Source of the DNA: Pirellulales bacterium
Lineage (GTDB): Bacteria; Planctomycetota; Planctomycetia; Pirellulales; JACPPG01
NCBI GenBank assembly: GCA_036499395.1
Contig: DASYDW010000077.1
Span: 62,001 to 126,000, forward strand
Direction of reading: 5' to 3'
Length of the DNA stretch: 64,000 bases
The position numbers and the translations under genes were made by a program. The notes below the pieces were generated by a model. That model saw nothing but the letters and a program-made list of their open reading frames with translations, had not been told where the DNA came from and ran no database searches. Of the stretch, positions 43,899 through 53,505 are shown piece after piece; position 1 is the first letter of the stretch; each line of letters starts with the position of its first letter.

Positions 43899-44111
43899 AT
43901 GCCAGGGCCAATGCAACGCTGGGGCCGTTTCCGCCTGCGCACCCTATTGGTGCTTACAGCGGTAATCGCAGTCGCCCTGGCCTTTTCTGGACGCGAGTTT
44001 CAGGAGTGGCGCCGCCGAGAGCGGGCGCGACAGCAGCGCGCGCAGTTGCTGGGGGTGGACGGCTACCCAGGCGATATTCCCTTGCGTCGCGCGATTCCGC
44101 AATTGCGCTAA
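43899..44111 (+). CDS. 70-residue single-span membrane protein
   Basis: Small protein with a strong ribosome-binding site (AAGGAG, 5 bases before the ATG). One membrane helix follows a basic start: RFRLRTLLVLTAVIAVALAF (residues 10-29). The FRLRTLL-hydrophobic pattern is common at the N-termini of planctomycete membrane proteins. The cytoplasmic or periplasmic part is highly basic (EWRRRERARQQRAQLLG) and the protein ends in PLRRAIPQLR. No function is known to me. It lies 286 bases ahead of the MoxR gene on the same strand. Confidence 0.65.
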   Translation: MPGPMQRWGRFRLRTLLVLTAVIAVALAFSGREFQEWRRRERARQQRAQLLGVDGYPGDIPLRRAIPQLR

Positions 44112-44397
44112 CCATTTCGAGTGTTTAACAAAGTTACAAGCCGGCGCCCGCCCCTGATCCATTACGCCAAGCGAAACTCGCTTTGCCGCATTCGCAAGCT
44201 TCCAAGCCCCCGCCGTTAGTTGCCCGCTTTTGAAATCCGGCAGGGGGTGGACCGTGCCGGTTTCTTGCGGCTACCATGAAATGTGTTCGCTGGTGGCGGC
44301 CTGGACGTGGCGGTGCCCGGTGCGCATTTCCCGGAACGAGGCGAGCGGCGCGACTTTTCGCACCACTCGACGGAACACTCCTGCGTGGACTGCCAAC

Positions 44398-45339
44398 ATG
44401 ACGCCCGAGCTGCATAGCCTGGTCGGAGAACTTGAAGCCAATATTGCCAAAGTCGTGCTGGGCAAGCCGCGCGTGATTCGCTTGTGCGTCGCGGCGCTAC
44501 TGTCCGGCGAGCACGTCTTGCTCGAAGACGTGCCAGGGGTCGGCAAGACGCTGGTCGGCAAGGCGCTCGCGAAGAGCATCAACGCCCGCTTCACGCGGAT
44601 CCAGTTCACCCCCGACTTACTCCCCGGCGACATCGTCGGGTCGAGCATTTTCGACGCGAAGACGAGCGAGTTCTTTTTCAGCCAGGGACCGATCTTCGCC
44701 AATATTGTCCTGGCGGACGAAATCAATCGCACGACTCCCCGCACGCAAAGCGCGCTGCTGGAAGCGATGAGCGACGGCCAGGTGTCCGTCGACGGCCATA
44801 CCTACCGGCTGCCGCGGCCGTTCATGGTGATCGCTACGCAGAATCCCTTCGAGTTTGAGGGGACTTACCCGTTACCCGAAAGCCAGCTTGACCGCTTCCT
44901 GTTGCAAACCAGCATCGGGTATCCCGATCGCGACGAGGAATTACAGGTGCTGACGAGTCACCGCCAGGGTGAGCCGGTTGACAGTCTGACGCCGGTTCTG
45001 GACTGCCAGCAGGTGATCGCCCTGCAAGAGGCCGTTCGCCGAGTGACGATGGACGAGGCGATTCACCACTACTTGCTCGACTTGATCGACGCCACACGCA
45101 ACAGCGACGATCTGCACGTGGGCGCGAGCACACGTGGCGCACTTTGCCTGTATCGAGCCAGCCAGGCACTCGCCTTGATTGAAGGACGCGACTACGTCGT
45201 GCCCGACGACATCAAGCGGCTGGCCGTGCCGGTGCTCGCGCATCGCGTGATTACGAAAGGCTATTTGCACGGCAATCAGCGCAGCGCCGTCGAAGCCATC
45301 ATTCAACGTTTTATCGACGATTTGCCTGTCCCGACCTGA
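44398..45339 (+). CDS. MoxR family AAA ATPase
   Basis: AAA+ chaperone-type ATPase (313 residues), thought to help assemble or activate partner proteins. Walker A is EDVPGVGKTLVGKAL, Walker B LADEINRTTPRTQSALLEAM, and the sensor region IATQNPFEFEGTYPLPESQLDRF. The C-terminal lid contains GASTRGALCLYRASQALA. The ATG at 44398 gives the normal family start; the frame opens at 44230 without homology. The downstream DUF58 and transglutaminase genes form the standard MoxR cluster. Confidence 0.95.
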   Translation: MTPELHSLVGELEANIAKVVLGKPRVIRLCVAALLSGEHVLLEDVPGVGKTLVGKALAKSINARFTRIQFTPDLLPGDIVGSSIFDAKTSEFFFSQGPIFANIVLADEINRTTPRTQSALLEAMSDGQVSVDGHTYRLPRPFMVIATQNPFEFEGTYPLPESQLDRFLLQTSIGYPDRDEELQVLTSHRQGEPVDSLTPVLDCQQVIALQEAVRRVTMDEAIHHYLLDLIDATRNSDDLHVGASTRGALCLYRASQALALIEGRDYVVPDDIKRLAVPVLAHRVITKGYLHGNQRSAVEAIIQRFIDDLPVPT

Positions 45340-45444
45340 AATTGGAGCCACCCGAGCAACGCTCGCAGTCCCCGTCGATCAATTAATGACAGTTGCTTCT
45401 CGGCCGATGGCCCATTCACCTTGATGATGCAGCCGTAACGTCGC

Positions 45445-46626
45445 ATGCGTATTCCGCGCCTTCCTACGATCACTCTCGAAGGCCTGTGCTTCATCACGAT
45501 GCTCGGCTTTCTGCTGGCCGGCGCTCTCGTGCGACAGATCAACTTGCTGTTGGCGCTGTTTGCCCTGCTGGCCGGGCTGCCGCTGGTGAATCGCTGGTTG
45601 GTATGGGCCACGCTACGCAAATTGAAGGTCGAACGGCGGATTCCGCGCAGTACTTCAGCGGGCGACTTGTTGCTGGTCGAACTCTCGATCTCGAATCTGA
45701 AGAAGAGGCTCGCCTCGTGGGCCGTCACGGTCGATGACCAGATTCGCCGCCAGGGGGCTGGTCGTGACGATGCCCCCATTTCAGCCCGCACGCTCTTTCC
45801 CTACATTTCGTCGCGCGGTGCCGCGGCGCAATCGTATCGTGGCCGTATCATGCGGCGCGGGCGTTACGAATTCGGGCCGATTCGGCTCTCTACCCGTTTC
45901 CCTTTCGGCATGATCCGTGGCGTCACCACGATCGAAGAATCTCAGACCCTGCTCGTCTTGCCGCGATTAGGCCGCTTAACGCGTCGTTGGCAACGCCTGC
46001 AGCAATCCTCGGATATGGGAACGAGCAATGTGCAGCGTCGGCAAGGACTGCTGGAAGGTGACTTCTACGGCCTGCGCGACTGGCGAGCAGGAGATAGCCG
46101 TCGTTGGATACATTGGCGAACGAGTGCCAGGCGGCAGACGCCCACCGTTCGACAATTCGAGCAGCAGCGCAACCAGGACCTGGCGCTAATCCTCGAACTT
46201 TGGCAGCCGAAACAGCCCGGCGAGATGCACTTGGAGCATGTCGAGATCGCCGTAAGTTTCGCCGCTTCGATCGTCTCGGATCTGTGTCGCCGCGGCGGTC
46301 GTACGCTGTGGATGGCCGTCGCCGCTCGCGAATTGCATTGGAACAGCGGCCCGACTTCGCTCGCGCTCACGCGTGAAGTGATGGAAACCTTGGCCATGGC
46401 CGAGGCCAACTGCGGGGACCGTTTCCCCGACGCCCTCGGTAAGACGCTCGAGGTCGCCCGGCCGGGCACTAATGTCATTGTCGTCAGCACACGTGCGATT
46501 GACCTGGGTGATACCGAGCGATTTGCCAAGCTGTGGCGCAATCCACGGCAGCGAGCCTGGCTCAGCCGCCTGCAATCGATCAACGTAGCGCAACCGAACC
46601 TGTCTGAGTATTTCATCCCGCAGTAG
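45445..46626 (+). CDS. DUF58 domain protein, membrane-anchored
   Basis: Partner of MoxR ATPases (393 residues). Two hydrophobic stretches near the N-terminus (LCFITMLGFLLAGALV and NLLLALFALLAGLPLV) anchor it in the membrane, followed by a beta-rich cytoplasmic part. The DUF58 signature is DFYGLRDWRAGDSRRWIHWRTSAR, and a von Willebrand-like fold follows (DLALILELWQP). Planctomycete and other bacterial MoxR clusters usually encode it here. It is 105 bases after moxR and 6 bases before the transglutaminase gene. Confidence 0.93.
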   Translation: MRIPRLPTITLEGLCFITMLGFLLAGALVRQINLLLALFALLAGLPLVNRWLVWATLRKLKVERRIPRSTSAGDLLLVELSISNLKKRLASWAVTVDDQIRRQGAGRDDAPISARTLFPYISSRGAAAQSYRGRIMRRGRYEFGPIRLSTRFPFGMIRGVTTIEESQTLLVLPRLGRLTRRWQRLQQSSDMGTSNVQRRQGLLEGDFYGLRDWRAGDSRRWIHWRTSARRQTPTVRQFEQQRNQDLALILELWQPKQPGEMHLEHVEIAVSFAASIVSDLCRRGGRTLWMAVAARELHWNSGPTSLALTREVMETLAMAEANCGDRFPDALGKTLEVARPGTNVIVVSTRAIDLGDTERFAKLWRNPRQRAWLSRLQSINVAQPNLSEYFIPQ

Positions 46627-46632
46627 AGGTTC

Positions 46633-49125
46633 ATGGTGTTCCGCATCAAGAGTTGGCCACGTCCGTTCGCCGGAATCTGGCGCGCCGCCGCGGAACAGAC
46701 CTCGAGCGTCCCAATATCCGTCCGCCCGTCGTCGCACGGATCGACGCTGTCCATGGAGCGCATCCTGCAGGTCGGTGTCGCGGCACTTGTGGCACTATCG
46801 ACCGTGCTGCTGGGCATGGGGGATCGAAATGTCTCGTTGACCATCGCCGCGGTGATTATCGCCTTCTCTTCGGTTTACATCACGGACGTCAAGGGCTGGA
46901 TCCGCCTCCCCGACCGTTTGGCGGATCTACTGGGCCTCGCTGCCGGTGTACTCGCGTTTTTCCAGTGGCAGCGCGACGTTTCGGATGCCGGCTTACTGGC
47001 GCTGTTGAGCTTTGTCATCTACGGACAGTTCGTACTGCAACTGAAGCAAAAGAGCATTCCCACATATTGGTTGCTGATCGCGCTGAGCTTGATGGAAACC
47101 GCCGTATCGACCGCGCTGAATGAATCGCTGTTGTTCGGCATCTTGCTATTGGCGTACGTGGTTTTGGCGATTGGCGTGCTGACCGTGTTCTACCTGTTTC
47201 GCGAGCAATCCCGCGTGCTCGAGCGAATCGCGGGGACCGACCATTTCGCGGCGCACGCTCCGACCATCGGCATTGCCCCCACCGTGCGCCCCGTGCAGCC
47301 GCTGTTATTCACTGGCGGCGCTCAGCAGCAGCAAGCCGAAGGGTCGTTGAATCTGGCGCTCGTTAGGCTGGTGTGCAACGTCGGTGTGATCGCACTGGGC
47401 CTGGCTTGCGTCGTCTTCGGCGCAATCCCTCGCGCCGAACGGGGCGTCTGGCGCGAAAAGGAAGTCGAGGCCGCACAACGAGTCGTGGGATTTTCCAACG
47501 AGGTCCAACTCGGCGAGATGGGCGCCATCAGCGAAAGCGCCGAGGAGATCATGGAGGTGTATCTCACGGACTCGGTGACACGAGAATCGCTGGAACTGGT
47601 CGACGAGCCGTTGTTTCGCGGCGTTGCGTTGACGACCTATACCAATCGCAAATGGAGCCAGGAGTTGGCCATGGGCGAAAGGATCAAAGCCAGAAAGCCG
47701 CCACAAGGCGCCCCCGTTGTCCGGCAACGCTATATCGTGCAGCCGCTCGATACAGACGTACTTTTTTGCCTTTACCCTTCTTATTCGCCCGTCTCGAGCG
47801 GCGCGATACTGTGGTCCGAAGGGGGTGAGCAGTTGATGCGCACAGAACGTCGCCAGGGCACGTCGATCGAATACGAGCTGACTACGACGAGCATTGTGGA
47901 CCGTCGCCAGTCAGCGATTGTGCAAGCGGCGCAACGTTTGGACAGAAAGATGGAAAGGCGTCTGACCTTACTTCCCAGCCCGCGCGGCAATATCAGAGAT
48001 CCGCTGGCCGGCACCAAGGCCGCGGCCGAACGCATCGTGCGCGGGATACCGGCCGAAGATCATTTGGAACGAGCTCGAGTACTGACTAACTTCTTGCGCG
48101 ACCCGACAAACTTTCGTTATTCCCTGGGCGAAGTGCGGCGCGACACCGAACTCGACCCGGTTGAGGATTTCGTCACCAAGAATCGCGTTGGCCACTGTGA
48201 GTACTATGCCAGTGCCCTGGCCTTGATGCTGCGCACGATCGGTGTTCCCACGCGACTGGCGGTCGGCTTTAAGGGCGGAGATTGGATCCAGGACCACTAC
48301 CAGGTGCGCGCTCTGAACGCCCACGCCTGGGTCGAAGCGTACTTGGCGCCGGAATTTTTGCCGGCGCAGTTACCGCCGGAATTCGATCGCGAGCGAGGCG
48401 GCTGGCTGATCCTCGATCCTACCGGTGGCATTGGCACCGGCGCTATTCCCACCACCAGCGGCTACGTCATCGAAGGCATCAGGCAGTTCACAGCCAGTTT
48501 GCGCAATGTCTGGCGAACATACGTCCTGGGCCTGAATCATTCGCGGCAACAAGAATCGCTCTACGTTCCGATGCGTGAAGGGATTATCGCTGGACTGGTC
48601 AATCTGACCGATCGCCATGCCTGGAGAGGCCTGGCTCGTAGAATTATTCACTGGCTAAGTCCCGCCTATTGGGGGCTGACCAACGGAGGCTGGTTTAGCT
48701 GGCGCGGCGCCATCGCCGCGATGATCGTGATGCTGGCGGTCGTCGGTGCCGTCTACGCTGTGCGGTGGACGATCGTACTCCTGCGTCGCTGGTCAACCCG
48801 CGGCTCGCCAAGCAATGACCACGGCGGGGCGGATGTGGCGTTCTATCGCCGGCTCGAACGTTTACTGGCGGAGCGCGACCTGCTGCGCGCCCCCAGTCAA
48901 ACCCAGCGTGAATTCGCGCTGGCCGTCGGAGGTCAACTGGCGGAATCAGCGCAAACCAAACGCGCGGCCCCCGTGGCCCGTCAACTGGTTGAGCTATTCT
49001 ATCGCGTCCGCTTCGGCCGCCGCACCCTGGACAGTGACGAAGCGGCTGCGGTAGAACAAGCCCTTTCCGAACTGGCCGACGCGCTGACGCTGGCCGGCGA
49101 ACGTCGCGCACAGGATCACAGATGA
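46633..49125 (+). CDS. Membrane transglutaminase-like protein (TgpA/DUF3488 type)
   Basis: 830-residue membrane protein: about five or six N-terminal membrane segments, an exported transglutaminase-like cysteine-protease-fold domain, one more membrane helix (AIAAMIVMLAVVGAVYAV) and a C-terminal cytoplasmic DUF4129-like part. The catalytic triad is visible: Cys in NRVGHCEYYASAL, His in ALNAHAWVEAYL, and Asp in WLILDPTGG. The start at 46633, with AGAGG upstream, overlaps nothing; MERILQVGVA at 46753 is an alternative. It lies in the MoxR-DUF58 cluster, and its stop overlaps the YchF-like start by 4 bases. Confidence 0.92.
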   Translation: MVFRIKSWPRPFAGIWRAAAEQTSSVPISVRPSSHGSTLSMERILQVGVAALVALSTVLLGMGDRNVSLTIAAVIIAFSSVYITDVKGWIRLPDRLADLLGLAAGVLAFFQWQRDVSDAGLLALLSFVIYGQFVLQLKQKSIPTYWLLIALSLMETAVSTALNESLLFGILLLAYVVLAIGVLTVFYLFREQSRVLERIAGTDHFAAHAPTIGIAPTVRPVQPLLFTGGAQQQQAEGSLNLALVRLVCNVGVIALGLACVVFGAIPRAERGVWREKEVEAAQRVVGFSNEVQLGEMGAISESAEEIMEVYLTDSVTRESLELVDEPLFRGVALTTYTNRKWSQELAMGERIKARKPPQGAPVVRQRYIVQPLDTDVLFCLYPSYSPVSSGAILWSEGGEQLMRTERRQGTSIEYELTTTSIVDRRQSAIVQAAQRLDRKMERRLTLLPSPRGNIRDPLAGTKAAAERIVRGIPAEDHLERARVLTNFLRDPTNFRYSLGEVRRDTELDPVEDFVTKNRVGHCEYYASALALMLRTIGVPTRLAVGFKGGDWIQDHYQVRALNAHAWVEAYLAPEFLPAQLPPEFDRERGGWLILDPTGGIGTGAIPTTSGYVIEGIRQFTASLRNVWRTYVLGLNHSRQQESLYVPMREGIIAGLVNLTDRHAWRGLARRIIHWLSPAYWGLTNGGWFSWRGAIAAMIVMLAVVGAVYAVRWTIVLLRRWSTRGSPSNDHGGADVAFYRRLERLLAERDLLRAPSQTQREFALAVGGQLAESAQTKRAAPVARQLVELFYRVRFGRRTLDSDEAAAVEQALSELADALTLAGERRAQDHR

Positions 49126-50150
49126 AGATCGGTTTGATCGGCTATCAAGGGTCAGGTAAGAGCACGCTATTCGAATGGCTGACCGGGATTGTGCCCGATC
49201 CCGCCAAGAGCCATACCGGCCAAGGCGCCATGGCTCCGGTTCCCGAGCCGCGCGTCGATGGGCTGTGCAAGGTCTACAACCCGAAGAAGATCACTTACGC
49301 CGCGCTGGAAATCGTCGATACGCCGGGGTTGAGCCGTACGCACGAAGGAAACCCGGCACGCCTGGGCCTGTTGCGCGATTGCGGCTGCCTGGTGATGGTC
49401 GTGGCCGCCTTCGATCGGGATGCTCCCCAAGGGGACCTTGGGCGGTTTCAAGAGGACCTTCTGCTAGCCGACATGGAGATCGTCTCCGGCCGGATCGATC
49501 GCTTGCGCGACAGCGTCAAGAAACCTCGCCCCAATCGCGATCAAGAGATCGCCGAGCTTGCCGCACTGGAAGAGGTACTGGCCGCCATGGAAGCTGGACA
49601 GCCGCTGGCAGAATCAGCGATGACCGAACCGCAACTGAAGGCCACACGCAGCTTTCGATTGCTCACCGAAAAACCCGCCTTGCTGATTCTGAACGTCGCC
49701 GACGACGAGTCCGACCCCGCGGCCAGGGCCACAGCCGCCACCACCGACCGGCCGATCCTGGCCGTTCGCGTCGGGTTGGAACGCGAACTGGCGCGCATGT
49801 CCCCCGAAGAACGGGCCGAATTCGAGCAAGACCTCGGCCTCACCGGCAGCGACCGCGACCAGGTCCTGCGTAAGATATTGGAGGTTTCCGGCCAAATGTT
49901 GTACTTCACCGCCGGGGAAAAAGAGGTGCGCACCTGGATGATGCGCAAAGGGGGAACTGCCCTGGAAGCCGCCGACAACATTCACAGCGACCTGGCCCGT
50001 GGGTTCATCCGCGCCGAGGTTATGACCTGCAGCGACTTGGTCCGTCTCGGCAGCGAGCGGGAAATCAAAGCCCACAATCTCGTTCGTCAGGAACCGAAGG
50101 ATTACGTCGTACGGGACGACGATATCCTGAACATCCGATTCAGCGTTTAG
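49122..50150 (+). CDS. YchF/OBG-like P-loop GTPase with divergent motifs
   Basis: 342-residue protein resembling the ATP/GTP-binding YchF family, with a C-terminal TGS-like (DUF933) domain: YFTAGEKEVRTWMMRKG, ADNIHSDLARGFIRAEV and EIKAHNLVRQEPKDYVVRDDDI. The P-loop is GYQGSGKST in place of the usual GLPNVGKST, and the NxxE specificity position reads LNVADDES. The middle coiled segment (EIAELAALEEVLAAMEAGQPL) is typical. The start overlaps the transglutaminase stop (ATGA), so it is coupled to the MoxR cluster. It is probably a paralogue of the housekeeping YchF, with a specialised role. Confidence 0.87.
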   Translation: MKIGLIGYQGSGKSTLFEWLTGIVPDPAKSHTGQGAMAPVPEPRVDGLCKVYNPKKITYAALEIVDTPGLSRTHEGNPARLGLLRDCGCLVMVVAAFDRDAPQGDLGRFQEDLLLADMEIVSGRIDRLRDSVKKPRPNRDQEIAELAALEEVLAAMEAGQPLAESAMTEPQLKATRSFRLLTEKPALLILNVADDESDPAARATAATTDRPILAVRVGLERELARMSPEERAEFEQDLGLTGSDRDQVLRKILEVSGQMLYFTAGEKEVRTWMMRKGGTALEAADNIHSDLARGFIRAEVMTCSDLVRLGSEREIKAHNLVRQEPKDYVVRDDDILNIRFSV

Positions 50151-50159
50151 GTCGACCGG

Positions 50160-50192
50160 TTGGCCCTGGGTTGCTTACCCCAACCGGGCCAA
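50160..50192 (+). terminator. Stem-loop after the YchF-like gene
   Basis: TTGGCCC (50160-50166) pairs with GGGCCAA (50186-50192), with an inner GGTTG/CAACC stem. It begins 10 bases after the stop codon and would end the MoxR-cluster transcript, though no T-run follows. Confidence 0.55.
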
Positions 50193-50399
50193 ATGCGAAT
50201 GCCATCTTGCTAACGTCTGAAGGTTGGCTAGACTTTCGCATACCTGTCGTCCACTTTCGCAAGAATGTCTGCCGGTCCTGTTCTGTTTGCTTGCGCTTGT
50301 TTCGCATCGCACGAATGGCGCGGCGAGGCGGTGAGCACTGTTCGTCGAGCGCGGCGCGATCGACGCGACCGATCAGATTCATCCGCAGGAGCCCGAGTT

Positions 50400-51035
50400 A
50401 TGAATAAGCTGGTTACGGAATTCATCGGCACGTTTTTCTTGTTCCTGACGATCGGTTGCAGCGTGCTGGCCGGTGCTGGCGGCGGGGTCATTCCTCCGCT
50501 GGCCATCGGCTCGGCGCTGATGGTGATGATCTTTGCCGGCGGGCATATCTCGGGCGCGCATTACAATCCGGCCGTCACGTTGGGCGCGCTGCTGCGTGGG
50601 CGGACCACCGTGCCAGAGGCGATTGGCTACTGGGTTGTGCAGATTCTTGGTGCCGGCGCGGCCGCCGCGGCGGTGAAATTCTTGCGTCCCGACGCCGTTG
50701 CGGCGATTGAATACAGCGCGATCGCGACAGGACCGGCATTTCTTGCCGAATTTCTCTTTACGTTTGCCCTTGTCTACGTCGTGCTGAACGTCGCGACGTC
50801 AAAGGATACGGCCGGTAATTCGTTCTATGGCTTGGCCATCGGCTTCACGGTCCTGACCGGCGCATTCGCTGTGGGCGATATCTCGCGTGGTGCCTTCAAT
50901 CCGGCCGTTGCCGTCGGTCTGTGGCGGCTGGGCATTGCTTCGGTAAACGACCTGGGTTTGTACTTCCTGGCGAACCTGGCCGGCGGTGCTGTCGCAGCGA
51001 TCGTCTTTCGCGTTCTCAACCCGAACGATTCTTAA
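50400..51035 (+). CDS. Aquaporin / MIP family channel
   Basis: Inner-membrane channel (211 residues, six helices) for water or small neutral solutes. Both Asn-Pro-Ala boxes are present: HYNPAVTLG in the first half and AFNPAVAVG in the second, with the selectivity-filter Arg expected position occupied by Val rather than Arg after the second NPA (NPAVAVG). Such a change would alter filtering compared with classical AqpZ. The ATG at 50400 has AGGAG about 8 bases upstream. Single-gene unit. Confidence 0.9.
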   Translation: MNKLVTEFIGTFFLFLTIGCSVLAGAGGGVIPPLAIGSALMVMIFAGGHISGAHYNPAVTLGALLRGRTTVPEAIGYWVVQILGAGAAAAAVKFLRPDAVAAIEYSAIATGPAFLAEFLFTFALVYVVLNVATSKDTAGNSFYGLAIGFTVLTGAFAVGDISRGAFNPAVAVGLWRLGIASVNDLGLYFLANLAGGAVAAIVFRVLNPNDS

Positions 51036-51337
51036 ATCGATCATTGCTGCTTAACAGAAGCGAAATTGCATTTCCCACGCACGCCTAAGGTGCGTTAAGG
51101 GGAACGCTAGCGACACGCCTGGATGCCGCCAATTGACGCATCCGGCGCGGCCCCCTAGACTCAGCAAGGTTCTGCTGACCGCCCGAGTGCGGGAAGCGGA
51201 TCGGGTTCTACGCGCCCGGTAGCGGCGCGACATGGAATCGTGCCGATGGCTGCGTGATCGCGCGCGAGCCGGGCACGCCTGTGACGCATCGCCCGCCTTG
51301 GCGCGTCCTCGATTACTCCTACCCCCAGCAAGCAATC
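51036..51337. promoter_or_regulatory. 302-base gap before transketolase
   Basis: No gene is seen. The region contains a small ACGCA/TGCGT hairpin near 51084-51098 and several GC-rich stretches. No convincing promoter pair is visible. An in-frame extension of the transketolase frame begins at 51254 but has no family similarity. Confidence 0.35.
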
Positions 51338-53398
51338 ATGGCTACGACCTCTACGAGCATTGAGCAGCTCTCGATCAATACCATCCGCACATTGGCCATG
51401 GACGCCGTGCAAGCAGCCAACTCCGGGCATCCTGGTACGCCCATGGCGCTCGCACCCGTGGCGTACACGATTTGGAACCGAGTCCTGCGCTACGATCCCG
51501 AGCATCCGCTCTGGCCCGGCCGCGACCGGTTCATTTTGTCGTGTGGACACGCCTCGATGTTGCTTTACGCGACCTTGCATTTGGCGGGAGTCAAGCAGGT
51601 CGACGCCAAAGGCAAGCCGACGGGCGAGCTGGCAGTGCCGCTAGATCAGATCAAACTGTTTCGCCAATTGCACAGCCGCTGCCCTGGCCATCCCGAGCAT
51701 GGCATGACCACAGGCGTGGAAACGACAACGGGCCCCCTGGGCCAGGGTATCGCCAATAGCGTCGGCTTCGCGATTGCGCAACGTTGGCTGGCCGCGCATT
51801 TCAACAGGCCGGGCTTTGAGTTGTTCGACTATCGCACGTACGTCCTGTGCAGCGATGGCGACATGATGGAAGGCATCAGCTCCGAAGCAGCCTCGATCGC
51901 CGGGCATCTCAAGCTCTCGAACCTGTGCTGGGTCTACGACGATAATCAAATCACGATCGAAGGGCACACCTCGCTAGCCTTCAGCGAAGACGTCGGCCGA
52001 CGCTTCGAGGGATACGGATGGCGCGTGATCCACATCGCAGACGCCAATGACCTGGATGCACTCACGGCGGCGTTGGAAACAGTCGAACAAACGACTGATG
52101 CGCCGTCCCTGATCATCGTCCGCAGCCATATCGGTTACGGCGCGCCGCACAAGCAAGACTCGCATTCCGCCCACGGCAGCCCGCTAGGCGAGGACGAGAT
52201 TCGACTCACCAAGGAATTCTACGGCTGGCCGGCGGACGCCAAGTTCGTCGTGCCTGACGAGGTCCGCGCGGATTTCGCAGCGCAGGTCGGCAAGCGAGGC
52301 AAGGAACTGTTCGCCGACTGGCAGCGACGCTTCGACGAGTACGCCAAGAAATTCCCCGAGCTGGCCACCCAGTGGCGTCAGATGGAAGCCCGTGAATTGC
52401 CGGCAGATTGGGAAGCGGGGTTGCCAATCTTTCCTGCTGATCCGAAGGGGTTGGCGACTCGCGTCTCCGGCGGCAAGGTGTTGAACGGCGTAGCAGTGAA
52501 GATTCCCTGGTTGCTGGGGGGCGCCGCGGACTTGGCTCCCTCGACGATGACCATGTTGGAATTCGACTGCGCCGGCGCGTTCTCGGATACAACAAGCGGA
52601 CGCAACATGCACTTCGGCATTCGCGAGCACGGCATGGCATCGGCCGCTAATGGCATGGCGCTGTCTAACCTGCGACCGTATGTCTCGACATTTCTGGTGT
52701 TCAGCGATTACTTGCGCCCGACACTGCGGTTGGCCGCGATCATGGAGCTGCCCGTCATCCACGTTTACACGCACGACTCGATTGGCGTTGGCGAAGATGG
52801 CCCCACGCATCAGCCGGTCGAACACTATGCCGCACTGCGGGCGATCCCCCGATTGCTCGTGTTCCGGCCTGGTGACGCCAACGAAGTGAGCGAGACGTAT
52901 CGTACGGTTCTGAAGCAGACGCACCGCCCCTCAGCGCTTTGCCTGACGCGGCAAAATTTGCCGACGCTCGATCGGACAAAATTCGCTGCGGCCTCGGGTG
53001 TGGCGCAAGGGGGATACATCCTGGCCGACGCACCAGGTGGAAAACCTGACGTCATCTTGTTGGCAACCGGCAGTGAATTGCAGTTGGTCGTTGCGGCCCA
53101 CGAAAAGCTTTCAGCAGCGGGCGTTAAATCGCGTGTTGTGAGCCTTCCCTGCTTCGAGCTATTCGACGAGCAGCCCGAGGTCTATCGCAACAGCGTGTTG
53201 CCCCCTGAGGTCACGGCCCGCGTGGCGGTCGAGGCAGGTATTGTCTTCGGCTGGGAACGGTACCTGGGCCTGTCAGGACGCTTTGTCGGCATGCACGACT
53301 ACGGCGCCAGCGCGCCGGCCGGCCTGCTCTTCAAGGAATTCGGCATCACTGCCGATCACGTCGTGGCCGAGGCGCAGTCACTGGTGGGCAAGAAATAG
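51338..53398 (+). CDS. tkt: Transketolase
   Basis: Thiamine-diphosphate enzyme (686 residues) of the pentose phosphate and carbon interconversion pathway. Pattern and length are standard: SGHPGTPMALAP at the start, GRDRFILSCGHAS, HPEHGMTTGVETTTGPLGQG, the cofactor-binding CSDGDMMEGISSEAASIAGHL, DDNQITIEG, and in the second half GIREHGMASAANGMAL, THDSIGVGEDGPTHQP and FEL-type C-terminal segment. I start at MATTSTSIEQ (51338). It is divergent in location from transaldolase but functionally linked to it. Confidence 0.97.
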   Translation: MATTSTSIEQLSINTIRTLAMDAVQAANSGHPGTPMALAPVAYTIWNRVLRYDPEHPLWPGRDRFILSCGHASMLLYATLHLAGVKQVDAKGKPTGELAVPLDQIKLFRQLHSRCPGHPEHGMTTGVETTTGPLGQGIANSVGFAIAQRWLAAHFNRPGFELFDYRTYVLCSDGDMMEGISSEAASIAGHLKLSNLCWVYDDNQITIEGHTSLAFSEDVGRRFEGYGWRVIHIADANDLDALTAALETVEQTTDAPSLIIVRSHIGYGAPHKQDSHSAHGSPLGEDEIRLTKEFYGWPADAKFVVPDEVRADFAAQVGKRGKELFADWQRRFDEYAKKFPELATQWRQMEARELPADWEAGLPIFPADPKGLATRVSGGKVLNGVAVKIPWLLGGAADLAPSTMTMLEFDCAGAFSDTTSGRNMHFGIREHGMASAANGMALSNLRPYVSTFLVFSDYLRPTLRLAAIMELPVIHVYTHDSIGVGEDGPTHQPVEHYAALRAIPRLLVFRPGDANEVSETYRTVLKQTHRPSALCLTRQNLPTLDRTKFAAASGVAQGGYILADAPGGKPDVILLATGSELQLVVAAHEKLSAAGVKSRVVSLPCFELFDEQPEVYRNSVLPPEVTARVAVEAGIVFGWERYLGLSGRFVGMHDYGASAPAGLLFKEFGITADHVVAEAQSLVGKK

Positions 53399-53505
53399 CG
53401 CTGCTATCACAACAGCGCTCCAACCACGACGTCACAGTCCGCTTTCTGGCGTCCGGATGGCCCTTCTGACGTCGGGAGACTTTCCGCCGAGATCATCCAA
53501 CAGCG

